Shown: positions 27,365-37,066 of the stretch, in pieces
Layout: the number at the start of each line of letters is the position of its first letter
Position numbering within the stretch: the first letter of the stretch is position 1
Source: Pseudomonas helmanticensis
GTDB taxonomy: Bacteria > Pseudomonadota > Gammaproteobacteria > Pseudomonadales > Pseudomonadaceae
Assembly: GCF_900182985.1 (NCBI RefSeq)
Contig: NZ_FXUY01000001.1
Location: 2,542,001 to 2,606,000, forward strand
Direction: 5' to 3'
DNA: 64,000 nt
Translations under genes and position numbers: made by a program
The notes under the pieces: model-generated
What the model was told of the DNA's origin: nothing
Seen by the model: the letters and a program-made list of their open reading frames with translations, nothing else
The model's database searches: none

Positions 27365-27981
27365 GGGCGTTTTTCCAATAGAAACCAGGTGATGTCATCC
27401 GTCGGGAATTGCCGGTCACGGTGATACACAAAGCCGTAATCCAGCAGTTGCAGATCAGCGTAGCGATCAAGCATTTCACCAGCGAAATCGCGTTTGAACA
27501 GCTTGCCGCTGTTGCCGCGATAGGACACCTCGACCGGCGCCGGGTTGTAATACTCGGCGATCAGGATGTAGCGCTGGCTCAGTTCATAAAGCTGCGCATA
27601 GGCGGTCGGCAGCAACTCGGGCGCCAAGTGGATCAACACACCTTTGCTCAGGGTCAGGTCGTAGCTGCGCTCGCGAGGAAAGTCGAACAGCGAGCCATGC
27701 CAGATCTGCGCGATGTCCAGCGCCCGCGCCTGGGCGCAGGCACTTTCGTTGATCTCGACGCCGAACAGCTCGCATTGCGGCAACAACTGATGCAACGCCT
27801 GCAAGTTATTGCCGGCATTGGTGCCCAGTTCCACCAGACTGTCGATGCGCCCGGCCCGGCTCAGTGCCTTGGCGAACAACGCCAGATTGGCCGCGACCAG
27901 CGGCTGACCGATATTGCGGTCAACGTACTGGTTGCCGAAATCGCCTTGCCAGAATTGTTCCTGCTCGCTCAGATCACGCAT
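27361..27981 (-). CDS. pseudaminic acid biosynthesis-associated methylase
   Basis: 206 residues, a class I SAM-dependent methyltransferase (motif I LVELGTNAGNNLQAL; ELFGVEINESACAQA; YDLTLSKGVLIHLAPE). Similar small methylases travel with pse genes and are annotated as pse-associated methylases; their substrate is unproven. It lies between pseC and pseF in the same transcript, overlapping pseF by 4 bases, which suggests the mature sugar is methylated. Confidence 0.85.
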   Translation of the reverse strand: MRDLSEQEQFWQGDFGNQYVDRNIGQPLVAANLALFAKALSRAGRIDSLVELGTNAGNNLQALHQLLPQCELFGVEINESACAQARALDIAQIWHGSLFDFPRERSYDLTLSKGVLIHLAPELLPTAYAQLYELSQRYILIAEYYNPAPVEVSYRGNSGKLFKRDFAGEMLDRYADLQLLDYGFVYHRDRQFPTDDITWFLLEKRP

Positions 27982-28012
27982 TGCCGTTTTCCATCCACCG
28001 CCGCAGCGGCAT

Positions 28013-29170
28013 TTACTCGGTCAACCGTCGCAGTTGCTCGACCACATAGTCCTGCTGCTGATCGCTCAGCAACGGAAACAGCGGCAGGCTGATCGCTTCG
28101 GCGTAATAACGCTCGGCTTCGGGGAAGTCTCCCTCGGCGAAACCCAGGTCACGATAGTAGGGCTGCAAATGTACCGGAATATAGTGCAGATTCACCCCGA
28201 CCCCGGCCGCACGCAAGCCTTCGAACACCTGCCGGTGACTGAGGCTGACGCGTTCGGTCTGCAAGCGCACCACGTACAGGTGCCACGCCGAATCGGCTTC
28301 CGGCTGAGGGCTGGGCAGCGTCAGCGGCAAGTACGTCAGCAGACTGTTGTAACGCGCTGCCAGTTCACGTCGACGTTCAATGAACTCGTCCAGTTTGCTC
28401 AACTGTGAAAGACCCAGCGCAGCTTGCAGATCGGTGATCCGGTAGTTGAAGCCCAGTTCGATCTGCTGGTAATACCACGGGCCATGACTGGGCTCGGTCA
28501 TCTGCTGCGAATCGCGGGTCATGCCATGGCTGCGCAAGCGTTGCAGACGCTCGGCCAGTTCGCGGCGATTGGTCAGCACCATGCCACCTTCGGCGCTGGT
28601 GATGATCTTCACCGGATGAAAGCTGAACACGGTCATCGCCGCAAATTCACCGCAGCCCACCGGACGCCCGGCGTAACTGGCACCAACGGCGTGCGAGGCA
28701 TCTTCGATCAAGGTGAAGTTGTAGCGCTCGGCCAGCTCGGCGATTTTTCGCATATCGCAGCTCTGCCCGGAAAACGCCACCGCCACCAAGACTTTCGGCA
28801 GCTTGCCGTCCTGTTCAGCCTGATCGAGTTTGGCTTCGAGGGCCAACGCATCGAGGTTCCAGGTCAGCGGATCGATATCGACGAAATCAACTTCGGCGCC
28901 GCAGTAACGTCCGCAATTGGCCGAGGCCAGAAAGGTATTCGGCGTGGTCCACAAACGGTCGCCCGGGCCGAGGCCCGCCGCCAGACAGGCAATGTGCAGC
29001 GCCGCCGTGGCATTGCACACCGCCACGGCGTAATCCGCCTGACAACGTTCGGCCATCGCCTGCTCGAAGCGTTCGATGGTCGGCCCTTGGGTCAACCAGT
29101 CGGACTGCAACACCTCGACCACCGCGTCGATATCGGCCTGATCAAGGCTTTGCCGACCGTAGGGAATCAT
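28013..29170 (-). CDS. pseC: PseC, UDP-4-amino-4,6-dideoxy-N-acetyl-L-altrosamine transaminase
   Basis: 385 residues, DegT/DnrJ/EryC1 family aminotransferase. PLP-binding Lys188 lies in FSFHPVKIITSAEGG; the phosphate-binding region is VCNATAALHIA and the Asp is in LIEDASHAVGA. It aminates the PseB product at C4. The start overlaps pseB by 4 bases. Confidence 0.94.
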   Translation of the reverse strand: MIPYGRQSLDQADIDAVVEVLQSDWLTQGPTIERFEQAMAERCQADYAVAVCNATAALHIACLAAGLGPGDRLWTTPNTFLASANCGRYCGAEVDFVDIDPLTWNLDALALEAKLDQAEQDGKLPKVLVAVAFSGQSCDMRKIAELAERYNFTLIEDASHAVGASYAGRPVGCGEFAAMTVFSFHPVKIITSAEGGMVLTNRRELAERLQRLRSHGMTRDSQQMTEPSHGPWYYQQIELGFNYRITDLQAALGLSQLSKLDEFIERRRELAARYNSLLTYLPLTLPSPQPEADSAWHLYVVRLQTERVSLSHRQVFEGLRAAGVGVNLHYIPVHLQPYYRDLGFAEGDFPEAERYYAEAISLPLFPLLSDQQQDYVVEQLRRLTE

Positions 29171-30168
29171 GCCGAGAGATTCGCGTGCAGGTCGGCGATC
29201 TGCCCGACCGAGAGGAACTGCGGATTGGTGTCGGAGCGATATTCGAAGTCTTCACTCACCGGCCGCCCGCGCTCACCCAGTTTGTCGACGGCAAAATCGA
29301 CATCGACGCTGGTGAAGCGGATCGACGGCTGGATGGTGTAGTGGTCTTCGAACTCCAGCGTCATCCGCGCATCGTCCAGCGGCACCATCAGCTCATGCAG
29401 TTTTTCGCCCGGACGAATCCCGACGTTTTTATGCGGCAGATGCTCGGCCATGCCCAGCGCCAGATCGACGATGCGGATCGACGGAATCTTCGGCACGAAC
29501 ACTTCGCCGCCGTGCATCCGCGCGAAGCTGTCGAGGACGAACTGCACACCGTGGTCGAGGGTGATCCAGAACCGCGTCATGCGCTCGTCAGTGATCGGCA
29601 GCTCAGTGGCGCCGTCGGCAATCAGTTTGTTGAAGAACGGCACCACAGAACCGCGCGAGCCGGCGACGTTGCCGTAGCGCACCACGGCAAAGCGGGTTTC
29701 CTGCTCGCCGGCAATGTTGTTGGCGGCGACGAACAACTTGTCCGAAAGCAACTTGGTCGCGCCGTACAGGTTGATCGGGCTGGCGGCCTTGTCGGTGGAC
29801 AGCGCCACAACCTTCTTCACGCCATTGTCGATGGCGGCAGCGATGATGTTCTCCGCGCCATTGACGTTGGTGCGGATGCATTCGGTCGGGTTGTATTCCG
29901 CCGCCGGCACCTGCTTCAGAGCAGCGGCATGCACCACGTAGTCGATGCCGCGCATGGCCTGACGCAGACGGTCAGCGTCACGCACATCACCGATGAAGTA
30001 GCGCATGCACGGCGCGTTGAACGTCTGCTGCATTTCGTACTGTTTCAGCTCATCGCGGGAGAACACCACCACGCGCTTGGGCTGGTATTGCTCCAGCAAG
30101 CGACGGATGAAGTTGCGCCCGAACGAGCCAGTGCCGCCGGAGATGAAAATCGATTTACCGTTGAACAT
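29167..30168 (-). CDS. pseB: PseB, UDP-GlcNAc 4,6-dehydratase (5-inverting)
   Basis: 333 residues, extended SDR family. Nucleotide loop GGTGSFG at 11-17, TDK at 125-127, and the Tyr135-x3-Lys139 pair in LYGATK. It starts the pseudaminic acid pathway by converting UDP-GlcNAc to the 4-keto-6-deoxy-L-altro sugar. Followed directly by pseC. It may be transcribed together with the large glycosyltransferase upstream, 30 bases away. Confidence 0.95.
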   Translation of the reverse strand: MFNGKSIFISGGTGSFGRNFIRRLLEQYQPKRVVVFSRDELKQYEMQQTFNAPCMRYFIGDVRDADRLRQAMRGIDYVVHAAALKQVPAAEYNPTECIRTNVNGAENIIAAAIDNGVKKVVALSTDKAASPINLYGATKLLSDKLFVAANNIAGEQETRFAVVRYGNVAGSRGSVVPFFNKLIADGATELPITDERMTRFWITLDHGVQFVLDSFARMHGGEVFVPKIPSIRIVDLALGMAEHLPHKNVGIRPGEKLHELMVPLDDARMTLEFEDHYTIQPSIRFTSVDVDFAVDKLGERGRPVSEDFEYRSDTNPQFLSVGQIADLHANLSA

Positions 30169-30198
30169 TTGCTGATTCCTGTTCCCTGTCCGACTGAC

Positions 30199-33114
30199 TC
30201 AAGCGAGCAACTGTGACCAGTTGATCGGCGCGTCTTCTCTCAAGGTAAAACCCTTGCCGGTCGAGGCCAGATTGGCGTTATAAGCCGCATCTTGCGCAAA
30301 AACAGCGCTCCATTTTTCACGCAATGCAGCCAGCGACTCAGGCGCTTTCGGCAACTCGCCGGTATGTAGCACCTGCACCTGCGGCGTCCACACCGTGAGG
30401 TAACCGGCCTGTCCCGCCTTGAGGCACAGATCTACATCGCTGAAGGCGTCGGCGAAGATTCCCTCGTCCAGGCCGCCAAGCGCGTCAAACAGTTCCTTGC
30501 GCACCATCAGGCACACTTTCGACACAGCCGAATAGTTCTGCTCGACTGCCAGGCGCTGCATGTAGCCCTCGGCGGAATGTTTCTCGCCGATGAAGGCCGA
30601 ACCTACGCCATCGCCAAACCCGAGAATCAAACCGGCCTGTGAGACTTTGCCGTCGCGGTCCACCAGCTTCGCACCCACGATGCCTACTTCCGGACGCAAG
30701 GCATGATTGAGCAACGATTCAATCCAGTTCGGGTTGACCACCTCACTGTCCGCAGCCATCAGCACCAGGCACTCGCCTTTCGCCTCTTGGCTGGCAGCAT
30801 TGAACAGCGCCGCGTCAGTCAGCGGTTTATCGGCATGCAGGACACGGACCCTGGTGTTCTGCAATGTACCCAGCCAGTCGTTGACGTCAGCCGACTGATT
30901 GGGATTTGCGGCGATCAATACTTCATAGCGGGTATACCGGGTTCTGAGCAGGACGCCTTCCAGGCAACGTTGCAGTGCCGGGAGATCGTCGCCAGCAGGC
31001 AAGATGATCGAGACCAGAGGTTGTTCGGCATGACGGTAGTCGACTTGATAGGTGCCAGGTACCGCTGAAGTGACCTTGGCCTTGTAGCCGCGATTACCCA
31101 GATGGCGTAACAACGCCTGACGCTCATGAGCGTTTTCCTCCAGCATCGGCGCCTGGGAAATCAGCAACGGTTCGTCGAGGTGCGCCAGACCGCCGAGCCC
31201 GCCGCGCTGAATGATGCGCAGGAGCAAATCGAATTCCAGGGCTTTGCTGAAGTCCGCCTGATAACCACCGACCTCAAGCAGAACATCCCGACGGATCAGC
31301 CAGTGACGAGCCATCAGGGACGGAACGCTTTGCAGCAGATCAAGATTGAAGCCCGGCCGGAACATATCAACCAGTGCCCCCTTGTCGGTGCGCTGGATTT
31401 CATCGGTAGCAACCGCGCGAATGCCTTCGGCAGACATCAGCTCAAGGCTCGCCCGCAGCAATCCGCCCGCAGTGAACTCATCACCTGCCTGAGCCAGCAA
31501 CAACCAGTCGCACGGTGACTGGCTGGCGCTCTGATTCAATTTGTCGACGAGATTACCCGGCGTGACGCGAACAAAGTGCAACGTGTTCTGCGCGGTAGTC
31601 GCCGCTGGTGCTTCACCCGTGGTGAAAACCACAATCCTGAACGCTTTGCAGTGCCCCTCGAGCAAGCTGTCCAGAGTCACCTGCAACTTATCGATATCGT
31701 TGTCCAGATCCAGCAGGAAAACACCGAAGTGCGGACCGCCACCGTTGGCGGCCAGATGCCGGGCAATCGATTCGATGTGTTCAACTGCAGGCTCGCGCGT
31801 TGCCAGCCACTTGAGCAGGCGACCGGATTGCATCCTGTCGAACACTGCGTGGTGATCATCGGCGGTCAGTGTCGCGAGGCGTGCGATCCACTCGTGCATC
31901 GCTTGCGCTTCGTCCTCATCACCCAGCGACTCCAGTTGAGTCGCCAGACGATTGATAACCGTACGGTTGAAAGCATTCAGATCATGAGCCTGCCACAAAC
32001 GGTCCAGCACGCTTTCCGGCGTGTCGTTGTTGCGCGCTTGCAGCAAATGCGCCTGGCGAGTCCATATGCCTTCAAGTCCTTCCAGCTGAATGCGTCCGGC
32101 CGGCATGGCGTGCAGCATGAATTCAAACTGCTCGAGACGATCAAAGAATGGCTGGTTGTAAAACGGCATTTCAACGTATTGCAGCGGCCCGAAACGACGA
32201 TCCGGCATTTTCAGCGACTGATTCCAGGTGGACTGGAATATCAGCTCTGCGGTCAAGGCTCGCCCGGATTGCAGACTGTCGACCATCGCCTCGAAACTTT
32301 GCAGGGCAAACGCTTTGCCCTGCTCCGCATCAAGCCCTTCAATGCCAGTGGGCAATGATGCGAGGAATTCGGCAAAGCCTTCCCGCTCGGCGACCGACTT
32401 GGCGTCGATATAAGTCAGCGAGTGATACACCTCGGTGCTGTGCTCAGAGTCACCGTAGTTGATCTCGCGCACAACATAAGGCATCGGCAGGATGCGTGCC
32501 TTGGCGCTCGCCAGCAGGAAGTAGACGTGACCGATTTCCTGCCATTGAAAACTGGTCCCGGGCGGCAGCGACGAGTGCCACTTCTTGATCAAATCGGTAC
32601 GGCATACCGCGTAGAACGGAGGAATGTACTGACTCATGTAATCGATGACTCGATCCTGAGCCCGCTCGGAGGAATAATCCTCCTGAACCTTCTTGTCCCG
32701 GCGGTAGTAACTCACGCTGCCGGCAAGTGTCAGGTACATCAGGCAATAACCGTGACACATGCCGTAGTCCGGGTTCGCCTGCAGGAAGCCCACTGACTCG
32801 AACAGCGAGTCGTGCAGGATGAAGTCGTCGTCGGCAGCCAGCACCATATACGGCGTTGTCACCAGCTCCACACCATAGGCCAGCTTGGCCTGCATTCCCC
32901 AGTAAGCAAACTGCGGAACGTGATGGTAATCGACTAAAGAAAAATCGCCCTCAGCCCGCTCGGTAGTAGAGTCCAGCACCATGATCTTGCAGGGCAAACT
33001 GCTGTAATACTTTACCGCCCGGCGTAAAAACGCGGGCCGGTTATGAGTAAACAGCACCACGGTCAACAGCTCGTTGAGCGGCAGCGCTTGTTCAGAACTG
33101 TACTTGCCTTGCAT
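30199..33114 (-). CDS. large multidomain glycosyltransferase (GT2 type)
   Basis: 971 residues from ATG 33114, chosen because GGAGA precedes it; the frame could extend five codons. Residues ~12-245 form one GT-A type glycosyltransferase (TVVLFTHNRPAFLRRAVKYY, VLAADDDFIL). A middle region (~455-700) resembles a degenerate second domain (GVFLLDLDNDIDKLQVTLDSLL). Residues ~705-945 are a family 2 transferase (PLVSIILPAGDDLPALQRCLEG, LVLMAADSEVVNPNWIESLL). The C-terminal part shares clear similarity with the central part of the 1197-residue protein at 41880-45473. Expected to build the glycan on flagellin or a lipid carrier; substrate unknown. Confidence 0.88.
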   Translation of the reverse strand: MQGKYSSEQALPLNELLTVVLFTHNRPAFLRRAVKYYSSLPCKIMVLDSTTERAEGDFSLVDYHHVPQFAYWGMQAKLAYGVELVTTPYMVLAADDDFILHDSLFESVGFLQANPDYGMCHGYCLMYLTLAGSVSYYRRDKKVQEDYSSERAQDRVIDYMSQYIPPFYAVCRTDLIKKWHSSLPPGTSFQWQEIGHVYFLLASAKARILPMPYVVREINYGDSEHSTEVYHSLTYIDAKSVAEREGFAEFLASLPTGIEGLDAEQGKAFALQSFEAMVDSLQSGRALTAELIFQSTWNQSLKMPDRRFGPLQYVEMPFYNQPFFDRLEQFEFMLHAMPAGRIQLEGLEGIWTRQAHLLQARNNDTPESVLDRLWQAHDLNAFNRTVINRLATQLESLGDEDEAQAMHEWIARLATLTADDHHAVFDRMQSGRLLKWLATREPAVEHIESIARHLAANGGGPHFGVFLLDLDNDIDKLQVTLDSLLEGHCKAFRIVVFTTGEAPAATTAQNTLHFVRVTPGNLVDKLNQSASQSPCDWLLLAQAGDEFTAGGLLRASLELMSAEGIRAVATDEIQRTDKGALVDMFRPGFNLDLLQSVPSLMARHWLIRRDVLLEVGGYQADFSKALEFDLLLRIIQRGGLGGLAHLDEPLLISQAPMLEENAHERQALLRHLGNRGYKAKVTSAVPGTYQVDYRHAEQPLVSIILPAGDDLPALQRCLEGVLLRTRYTRYEVLIAANPNQSADVNDWLGTLQNTRVRVLHADKPLTDAALFNAASQEAKGECLVLMAADSEVVNPNWIESLLNHALRPEVGIVGAKLVDRDGKVSQAGLILGFGDGVGSAFIGEKHSAEGYMQRLAVEQNYSAVSKVCLMVRKELFDALGGLDEGIFADAFSDVDLCLKAGQAGYLTVWTPQVQVLHTGELPKAPESLAALREKWSAVFAQDAAYNANLASTGKGFTLREDAPINWSQLLA

Positions 33115-33169
33115 AACTTCTCTCCACAACCGGCGACTGGCCGAGATAACGCTTTGATGATGTTGCGAA

Positions 33170-33907
33170 TTAACGAACGCGACGCAGATAGCCGTCCGGC
33201 GCCACGGTGATCAGCAGCTTGTTCTGCAACTGCTGGTCGATCTCGAAATCCTGGTTCTCTTCGAGGTATTTCCACACCGCGGTTTTCGGGTTATCGCCCG
33301 GGCCCCATGGACGATCCGGAAAGAAATCGGCGGGCATGTCTTCGACCACGGTGTCCATCACCACGCAATAGCTGTCGACCGACACCAGCGGCGCGTAAAG
33401 GCGCAGCTCTTCGAGGACGTGATCGTGGGTGTGGTTGGAGTCGAGCACCAGAATGACTTTCTTGCCTTTGGCCGCAGCCTGCACCTGCGCGGCAATGCCG
33501 GCGTCGATGCTTGAGCCTTCGATCATCTTGATGCGCTTGGCCATCGGGTGGCTTTCGATCGCTTCGCGGTTGTGCGGACGAATATCGAGATCGATACCCA
33601 GCACTTCGCCGTGGCCCTGCAGCTCCAGCAACGAGGCGTAGTAGATGATCGAACCGCCGTGGGCGATGCCGCACTCGATGACCAGATCCGGTTTGACCTG
33701 CCAGATGATCTCCTGCATTGCCATCATGTCTTGTGGCAACTGGATGATCGGACGGCCCATCCACGAGAAGTGGTAGCTGTATTTGTGTTTGGCCGATTCG
33801 TTGAAGAAATCACGGGCCAGACCAGTGAGTTTCTGGTCGTCGCCTTGCTGGGCAATCTGTTCCCGGCACTCGGCTTCGAAAGCTTGGTTAATGCTGTTGT
33901 CGGTCAT
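33170..33907 (-). CDS. CmcI/rhamnosyl O-methyltransferase family protein
   Basis: 245 residues from ATG 33907; a GTG seven codons upstream (33928) overlaps the next gene and is an alternative. Class I methyltransferase fold of the cephalosporin hydroxylase (CmcI) family: DLVIECGIAHGGSIIYYASLLEL (in part), VLGIDLDIRPHN, MIEGSSID, LVLDSNHTHDHVLEELRLYAPLV (in part). Members methylate sugar hydroxyls. The island context suggests O-methylation of a glycan residue. Confidence 0.85.
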   Translation of the reverse strand: MTDNSINQAFEAECREQIAQQGDDQKLTGLARDFFNESAKHKYSYHFSWMGRPIIQLPQDMMAMQEIIWQVKPDLVIECGIAHGGSIIYYASLLELQGHGEVLGIDLDIRPHNREAIESHPMAKRIKMIEGSSIDAGIAAQVQAAAKGKKVILVLDSNHTHDHVLEELRLYAPLVSVDSYCVVMDTVVEDMPADFFPDRPWGPGDNPKTAVWKYLEENQDFEIDQQLQNKLLITVAPDGYLRRVR

Positions 33908-33924
33908 TTTCAAAATCTCAAGGG

Positions 33925-34995
33925 TCACTGGAACGAAGCGCTGTCGACGGCGTGATAGACATAACGTCCATCGGTCATCCGCTTGATCTCTTCGAGGTAA
34001 TTGGAGTTCATCACAAACAGGTTGGCGCCTTCGGGCAAGGCGTCCATCGCCTCTTGCGGCGAGGACACCTGCACACCACTGAGCGGCAGATAACGCCCTT
34101 GCTTGGCCGGGTTGATATCCACCACCCGATCCACCGCCACACCTGCGCGTTGCAGGAACAGCGAATAGATCACGCCTTTGGACGAAGCGCCCCAGATCGC
34201 CGAACCCTGCTCGGGGGCGGACTGAATGATCTGCACCGCCCGGTCGAGACTGGCAGTGAAATCGTCGGGCAGCTCCAGGCGTGGCACCGGTTGTTCCGGG
34301 GTCAGGCGCAATGTCGCCAGGTCGGCGACGATGTACAGGTATTGGCCACCGAACAGGTGACCGGCCTCATGCACAGTGCCGAACATCCGGCGCAGGTCAT
34401 CGAGGCGGAAATAATTGACGTGCTCGTAGAACAGGTCGAACCAGGCTTTGTGTTCGAGAATCCAGTCGAAGCACGGCACTTCGATGTAGATCTGCCCGCC
34501 CTGATTGGCTTCGGCGATTACCGCGAGGAAACTCACCGGGTCCTGAATATGTTCCAGCACATGGCGCAGGACGATGGCGTCCGCCGCCAGACCGAGGCCA
34601 CGGGTGAACGGCGCCTTGATCACATCGGCGTTGTCACCTTCGTACGCCGGGTCGATGCCGGTGATCGAGTAGCCAAGGCCTTTGAGCAATTCAAGGAAGT
34701 AGCCCTTGCCGCAGCCGACTTCGATCAGCTCCTGGCCTTTGAAATGCCTGGCGATGATCCCTTCGACGTCGCTCAGGTGCTTCTGGAACTGGCCGGAATG
34801 CGCCTGCTCGTTCTGATAGTCAGCGTCGTAGCTGAGCTTGTCGGCGTCGAACGCGGCATTGAAGATCAGGCCGCTGCGCTCATCCTGCACCAGCAGCATG
34901 TCGGCACTGGCCGAGGCCTGCGCCGATTGCGCGTCGGCAAAGGTCCGGTTCTGCAGCACCGGCAGGTCGGTGACCCGATACAACTCGTGCCTCAT
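33925..34995 (-). CDS. class I SAM-dependent methyltransferase with C-terminal Rossmann-like domain
   Basis: 356 residues. Methyltransferase motif I is LIEVGCGKGYFLELL at about 89-103, with LRHVLEHIQDPVSFL and YIEVPCFDW. The C-terminal third (IWGASSKGVIYSLFL, VVDINPAKQGRYLPLSG) resembles the C-terminal domain of sugar C-methyltransferases, but the N-terminal zinc-binding Cys motif of that family is missing. It could act together with the complete C-methyltransferase at 35840-37066. It overlaps its neighbour by 4 bases. Confidence 0.83.
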   Translation of the reverse strand: MRHELYRVTDLPVLQNRTFADAQSAQASASADMLLVQDERSGLIFNAAFDADKLSYDADYQNEQAHSGQFQKHLSDVEGIIARHFKGQELIEVGCGKGYFLELLKGLGYSITGIDPAYEGDNADVIKAPFTRGLGLAADAIVLRHVLEHIQDPVSFLAVIAEANQGGQIYIEVPCFDWILEHKAWFDLFYEHVNYFRLDDLRRMFGTVHEAGHLFGGQYLYIVADLATLRLTPEQPVPRLELPDDFTASLDRAVQIIQSAPEQGSAIWGASSKGVIYSLFLQRAGVAVDRVVDINPAKQGRYLPLSGVQVSSPQEAMDALPEGANLFVMNSNYLEEIKRMTDGRYVYHAVDSASFQ

Positions 34996-35843
34996 TGCGA
35001 CTCTCCCAATAACAGTTGCAAGCGCTCGGTCACCGCCCAGAACGCCAGCGGTTCGTGGTTCGGATACGGGTAGTGGCCGAGGTTCAGATTCAGGCTCGCG
35101 CCGCGTTCGCGCAGACGCTGTTCGACCAGCGCACGCACCGACACCGGTTCGCCGCTGGCGCAGTTGATCACGCCAGCGAAATCACGCTGCTGAAGAATGC
35201 TGGCGAGATGACCGGCAGCGGTTTCAATCGCCAGAAAATCGCGCAACTGCTCACCGGCAGACATGTTGAACGACGGCTCGCCGGCATCGATTGCCCTGTC
35301 CAGCGCCGCCAGCAGGCTGCTGGGATTCTGCCCTTCGCCATGCAGGTAAAACAGCCGCGCCCATTGCAGAGTGAACGGCTGCTCTTGCGCAAGGTTCTGC
35401 AAAAACAGATGCAAGGTGTGCTTGGCCAGACCGTAAGGGTTGCTCGGCCGTGGCTCGGTGCTTTCGCTGAGTGGGCCGCTCTGCATGCCATATTCGAAAC
35501 AGGTGCCCGTGATGAGGACTTGCTTTACACCCGTCTCGACTGCGCTTTTGATAAAGCGGTAATCAGTCATCAGGTTGTGTTCGAAGTGAAACAGCGCCCG
35601 ATAATTCGGCAACCCTGGCCAGGCCAGATGAGCCAACGCATCGCAGCCGTCAGTCAACGCCGCCACGTCCAGATCGGCAGCGTGAATATCCGCCGAGATG
35701 AATTCGACGTCATTGATCCACGGCATGCTCGCCGCTGTTTCGGCGTTGCGTGCAACCGCCCGCACCGCACAGCCACGTGCCAGCAACGCCGCGACCAGAT
35801 GCCGACCGACGAAGCCTGTCGCGCCCGTGACCAGAACCTTCAC
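34992..35843 (-). CDS. NAD-dependent epimerase/dehydratase (sugar 4-ketoreductase type)
   Basis: 283 residues, extended SDR family with VTGATGFVGRHL (residues 5-16). The active-site region NPYGLAKHTLHLFL gives the YxxxK pair. In a CDP-4-keto-6-deoxy sugar pathway this would be the stereospecific 4-ketoreductase or an epimerase that finishes the nucleotide sugar; the sequence does not decide which. Overlaps both neighbours by 4 bases, so it is part of a tightly coupled block 33170-39457. Confidence 0.84.
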   Translation of the reverse strand: MKVLVTGATGFVGRHLVAALLARGCAVRAVARNAETAASMPWINDVEFISADIHAADLDVAALTDGCDALAHLAWPGLPNYRALFHFEHNLMTDYRFIKSAVETGVKQVLITGTCFEYGMQSGPLSESTEPRPSNPYGLAKHTLHLFLQNLAQEQPFTLQWARLFYLHGEGQNPSSLLAALDRAIDAGEPSFNMSAGEQLRDFLAIETAAGHLASILQQRDFAGVINCASGEPVSVRALVEQRLRERGASLNLNLGHYPYPNHEPLAFWAVTERLQLLLGESQ

Positions 35844-37066
35844 AGCACTTTCAACTCAGGCACGGCGATCACGAAGCGCCCGTCCCACTGACGTACCTGC
35901 GCCAGTTGCTGACTGACTTCGTGCAGCAGATTCCACGGCAGCACCAGCACATAGTCCGGTTGCTCGATATCGATCTGCGCCGGCGCGACAATCGGAATAC
36001 GACTGCCCGGCAAAAACTTGCCTTGCTTGTGCGGGTTGGCATCGGCCACCCAAGCCAGCAAGTCAGGCTTGACCCCGGCGTAGTTGAGCAAGGTGTTGCC
36101 CTTGGCTGCCGCGCCATAACCGACCACCCGTTTGCCGTCAGCCTTGGCCTGCAACAGGAAGCGCAGCAGCTCATGTTTGATGCGTTCAGCAGCCGGCGCG
36201 AGGGTCGCGTAGTACTCGACGGTTTTCACCCCGGCAGCCAGTTCGGCCTGCAACTGTTGCTGCACCGCTGGCTGCACGGCACGGCGTTCACCGTCCTTGC
36301 GCTGGACGAACACGCGCAGCGAGCCGCCGTGCGTCGGCAGTTGGCTGACGTCGAAGACTTCCAGGCCATTGCGCTCGCACAGCGCTTGCACGGCGGTCAG
36401 CGACAGATAGGAATAGTGCTCGTGATACAGCGTGTCGAACTGCGCGCCAGCCATCAGCGTCAGCAGTTGCGGGAATTCGAACGTGGCGACGCCGCTCGGC
36501 TTGAGCAAAGTGGCAAAGCCGCCGAGAAAATCATTGATGTCCGGCACGTGCGCGAGCACGTTGTTGGCCGCCATCAGATCAGCGCCCCAGCCTTCGCCTG
36601 TCAACTGCGCGGCAGTCTCGCGACCGAAGAACAGTTCACGAATTTCCAGGCCTTTTTCGCGCGCGGCTTGCGCGGTGCTGCGCGTCGGTTCAACACCCAG
36701 GCAGGGGATGCCACGAGCGGCGACGTATTGCAGCAGGTAACCGTCGTTGGCCGCGACTTCCACGACGCGACTGTCGGCAGTCAGGCCAAAGCGCTCGACC
36801 ATTTCGGCGACATAGCGCTCGGCATGCGCCAGCCAGGTGCTGGAGAACGAACTGAAGTAGGCGTACTCGGCATCGAACAGGCTGTCGGCGCTGGTGTAAT
36901 CCTCGGTCTGCACCAGCCAGCATTGCTGACACACCGCGACCTTCAATGGCACCCATTGCTCGGCCTGTTCCAGGCGATCGGCGTGCACGTAGGCGTTGGA
37001 CGGTGGCGAGGTGCCGAGGTCGATCAGCGGCAGGCTCAGCGGTGCGGCGCACCCACGGCAGTTCAT
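35840..37066 (-). CDS. sugar C-methyltransferase (TylC3/zinc-binding family)
   Basis: 408 residues. The N-terminal putative zinc-binding domain has Cys3, Cys6 (MNCRGCAAPL) and a second pair in VAVCQQCWLVQTEDY. The central SAM domain has VVEVAANDGYLLQYV and VLAHVPDINDFLGGF, and the C-terminal domain has VVGYGAAAKGNTLLNYAGV and the DANPHKQGKFLPGSRIPI stretch. This three-part architecture is that of NDP-4-keto sugar C3-methyltransferases such as TylC3. It predicts a branched C-methyl sugar in the glycan. Confidence 0.88.
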   Translation of the reverse strand: MNCRGCAAPLSLPLIDLGTSPPSNAYVHADRLEQAEQWVPLKVAVCQQCWLVQTEDYTSADSLFDAEYAYFSSFSSTWLAHAERYVAEMVERFGLTADSRVVEVAANDGYLLQYVAARGIPCLGVEPTRSTAQAAREKGLEIRELFFGRETAAQLTGEGWGADLMAANNVLAHVPDINDFLGGFATLLKPSGVATFEFPQLLTLMAGAQFDTLYHEHYSYLSLTAVQALCERNGLEVFDVSQLPTHGGSLRVFVQRKDGERRAVQPAVQQQLQAELAAGVKTVEYYATLAPAAERIKHELLRFLLQAKADGKRVVGYGAAAKGNTLLNYAGVKPDLLAWVADANPHKQGKFLPGSRIPIVAPAQIDIEQPDYVLVLPWNLLHEVSQQLAQVRQWDGRFVIAVPELKVL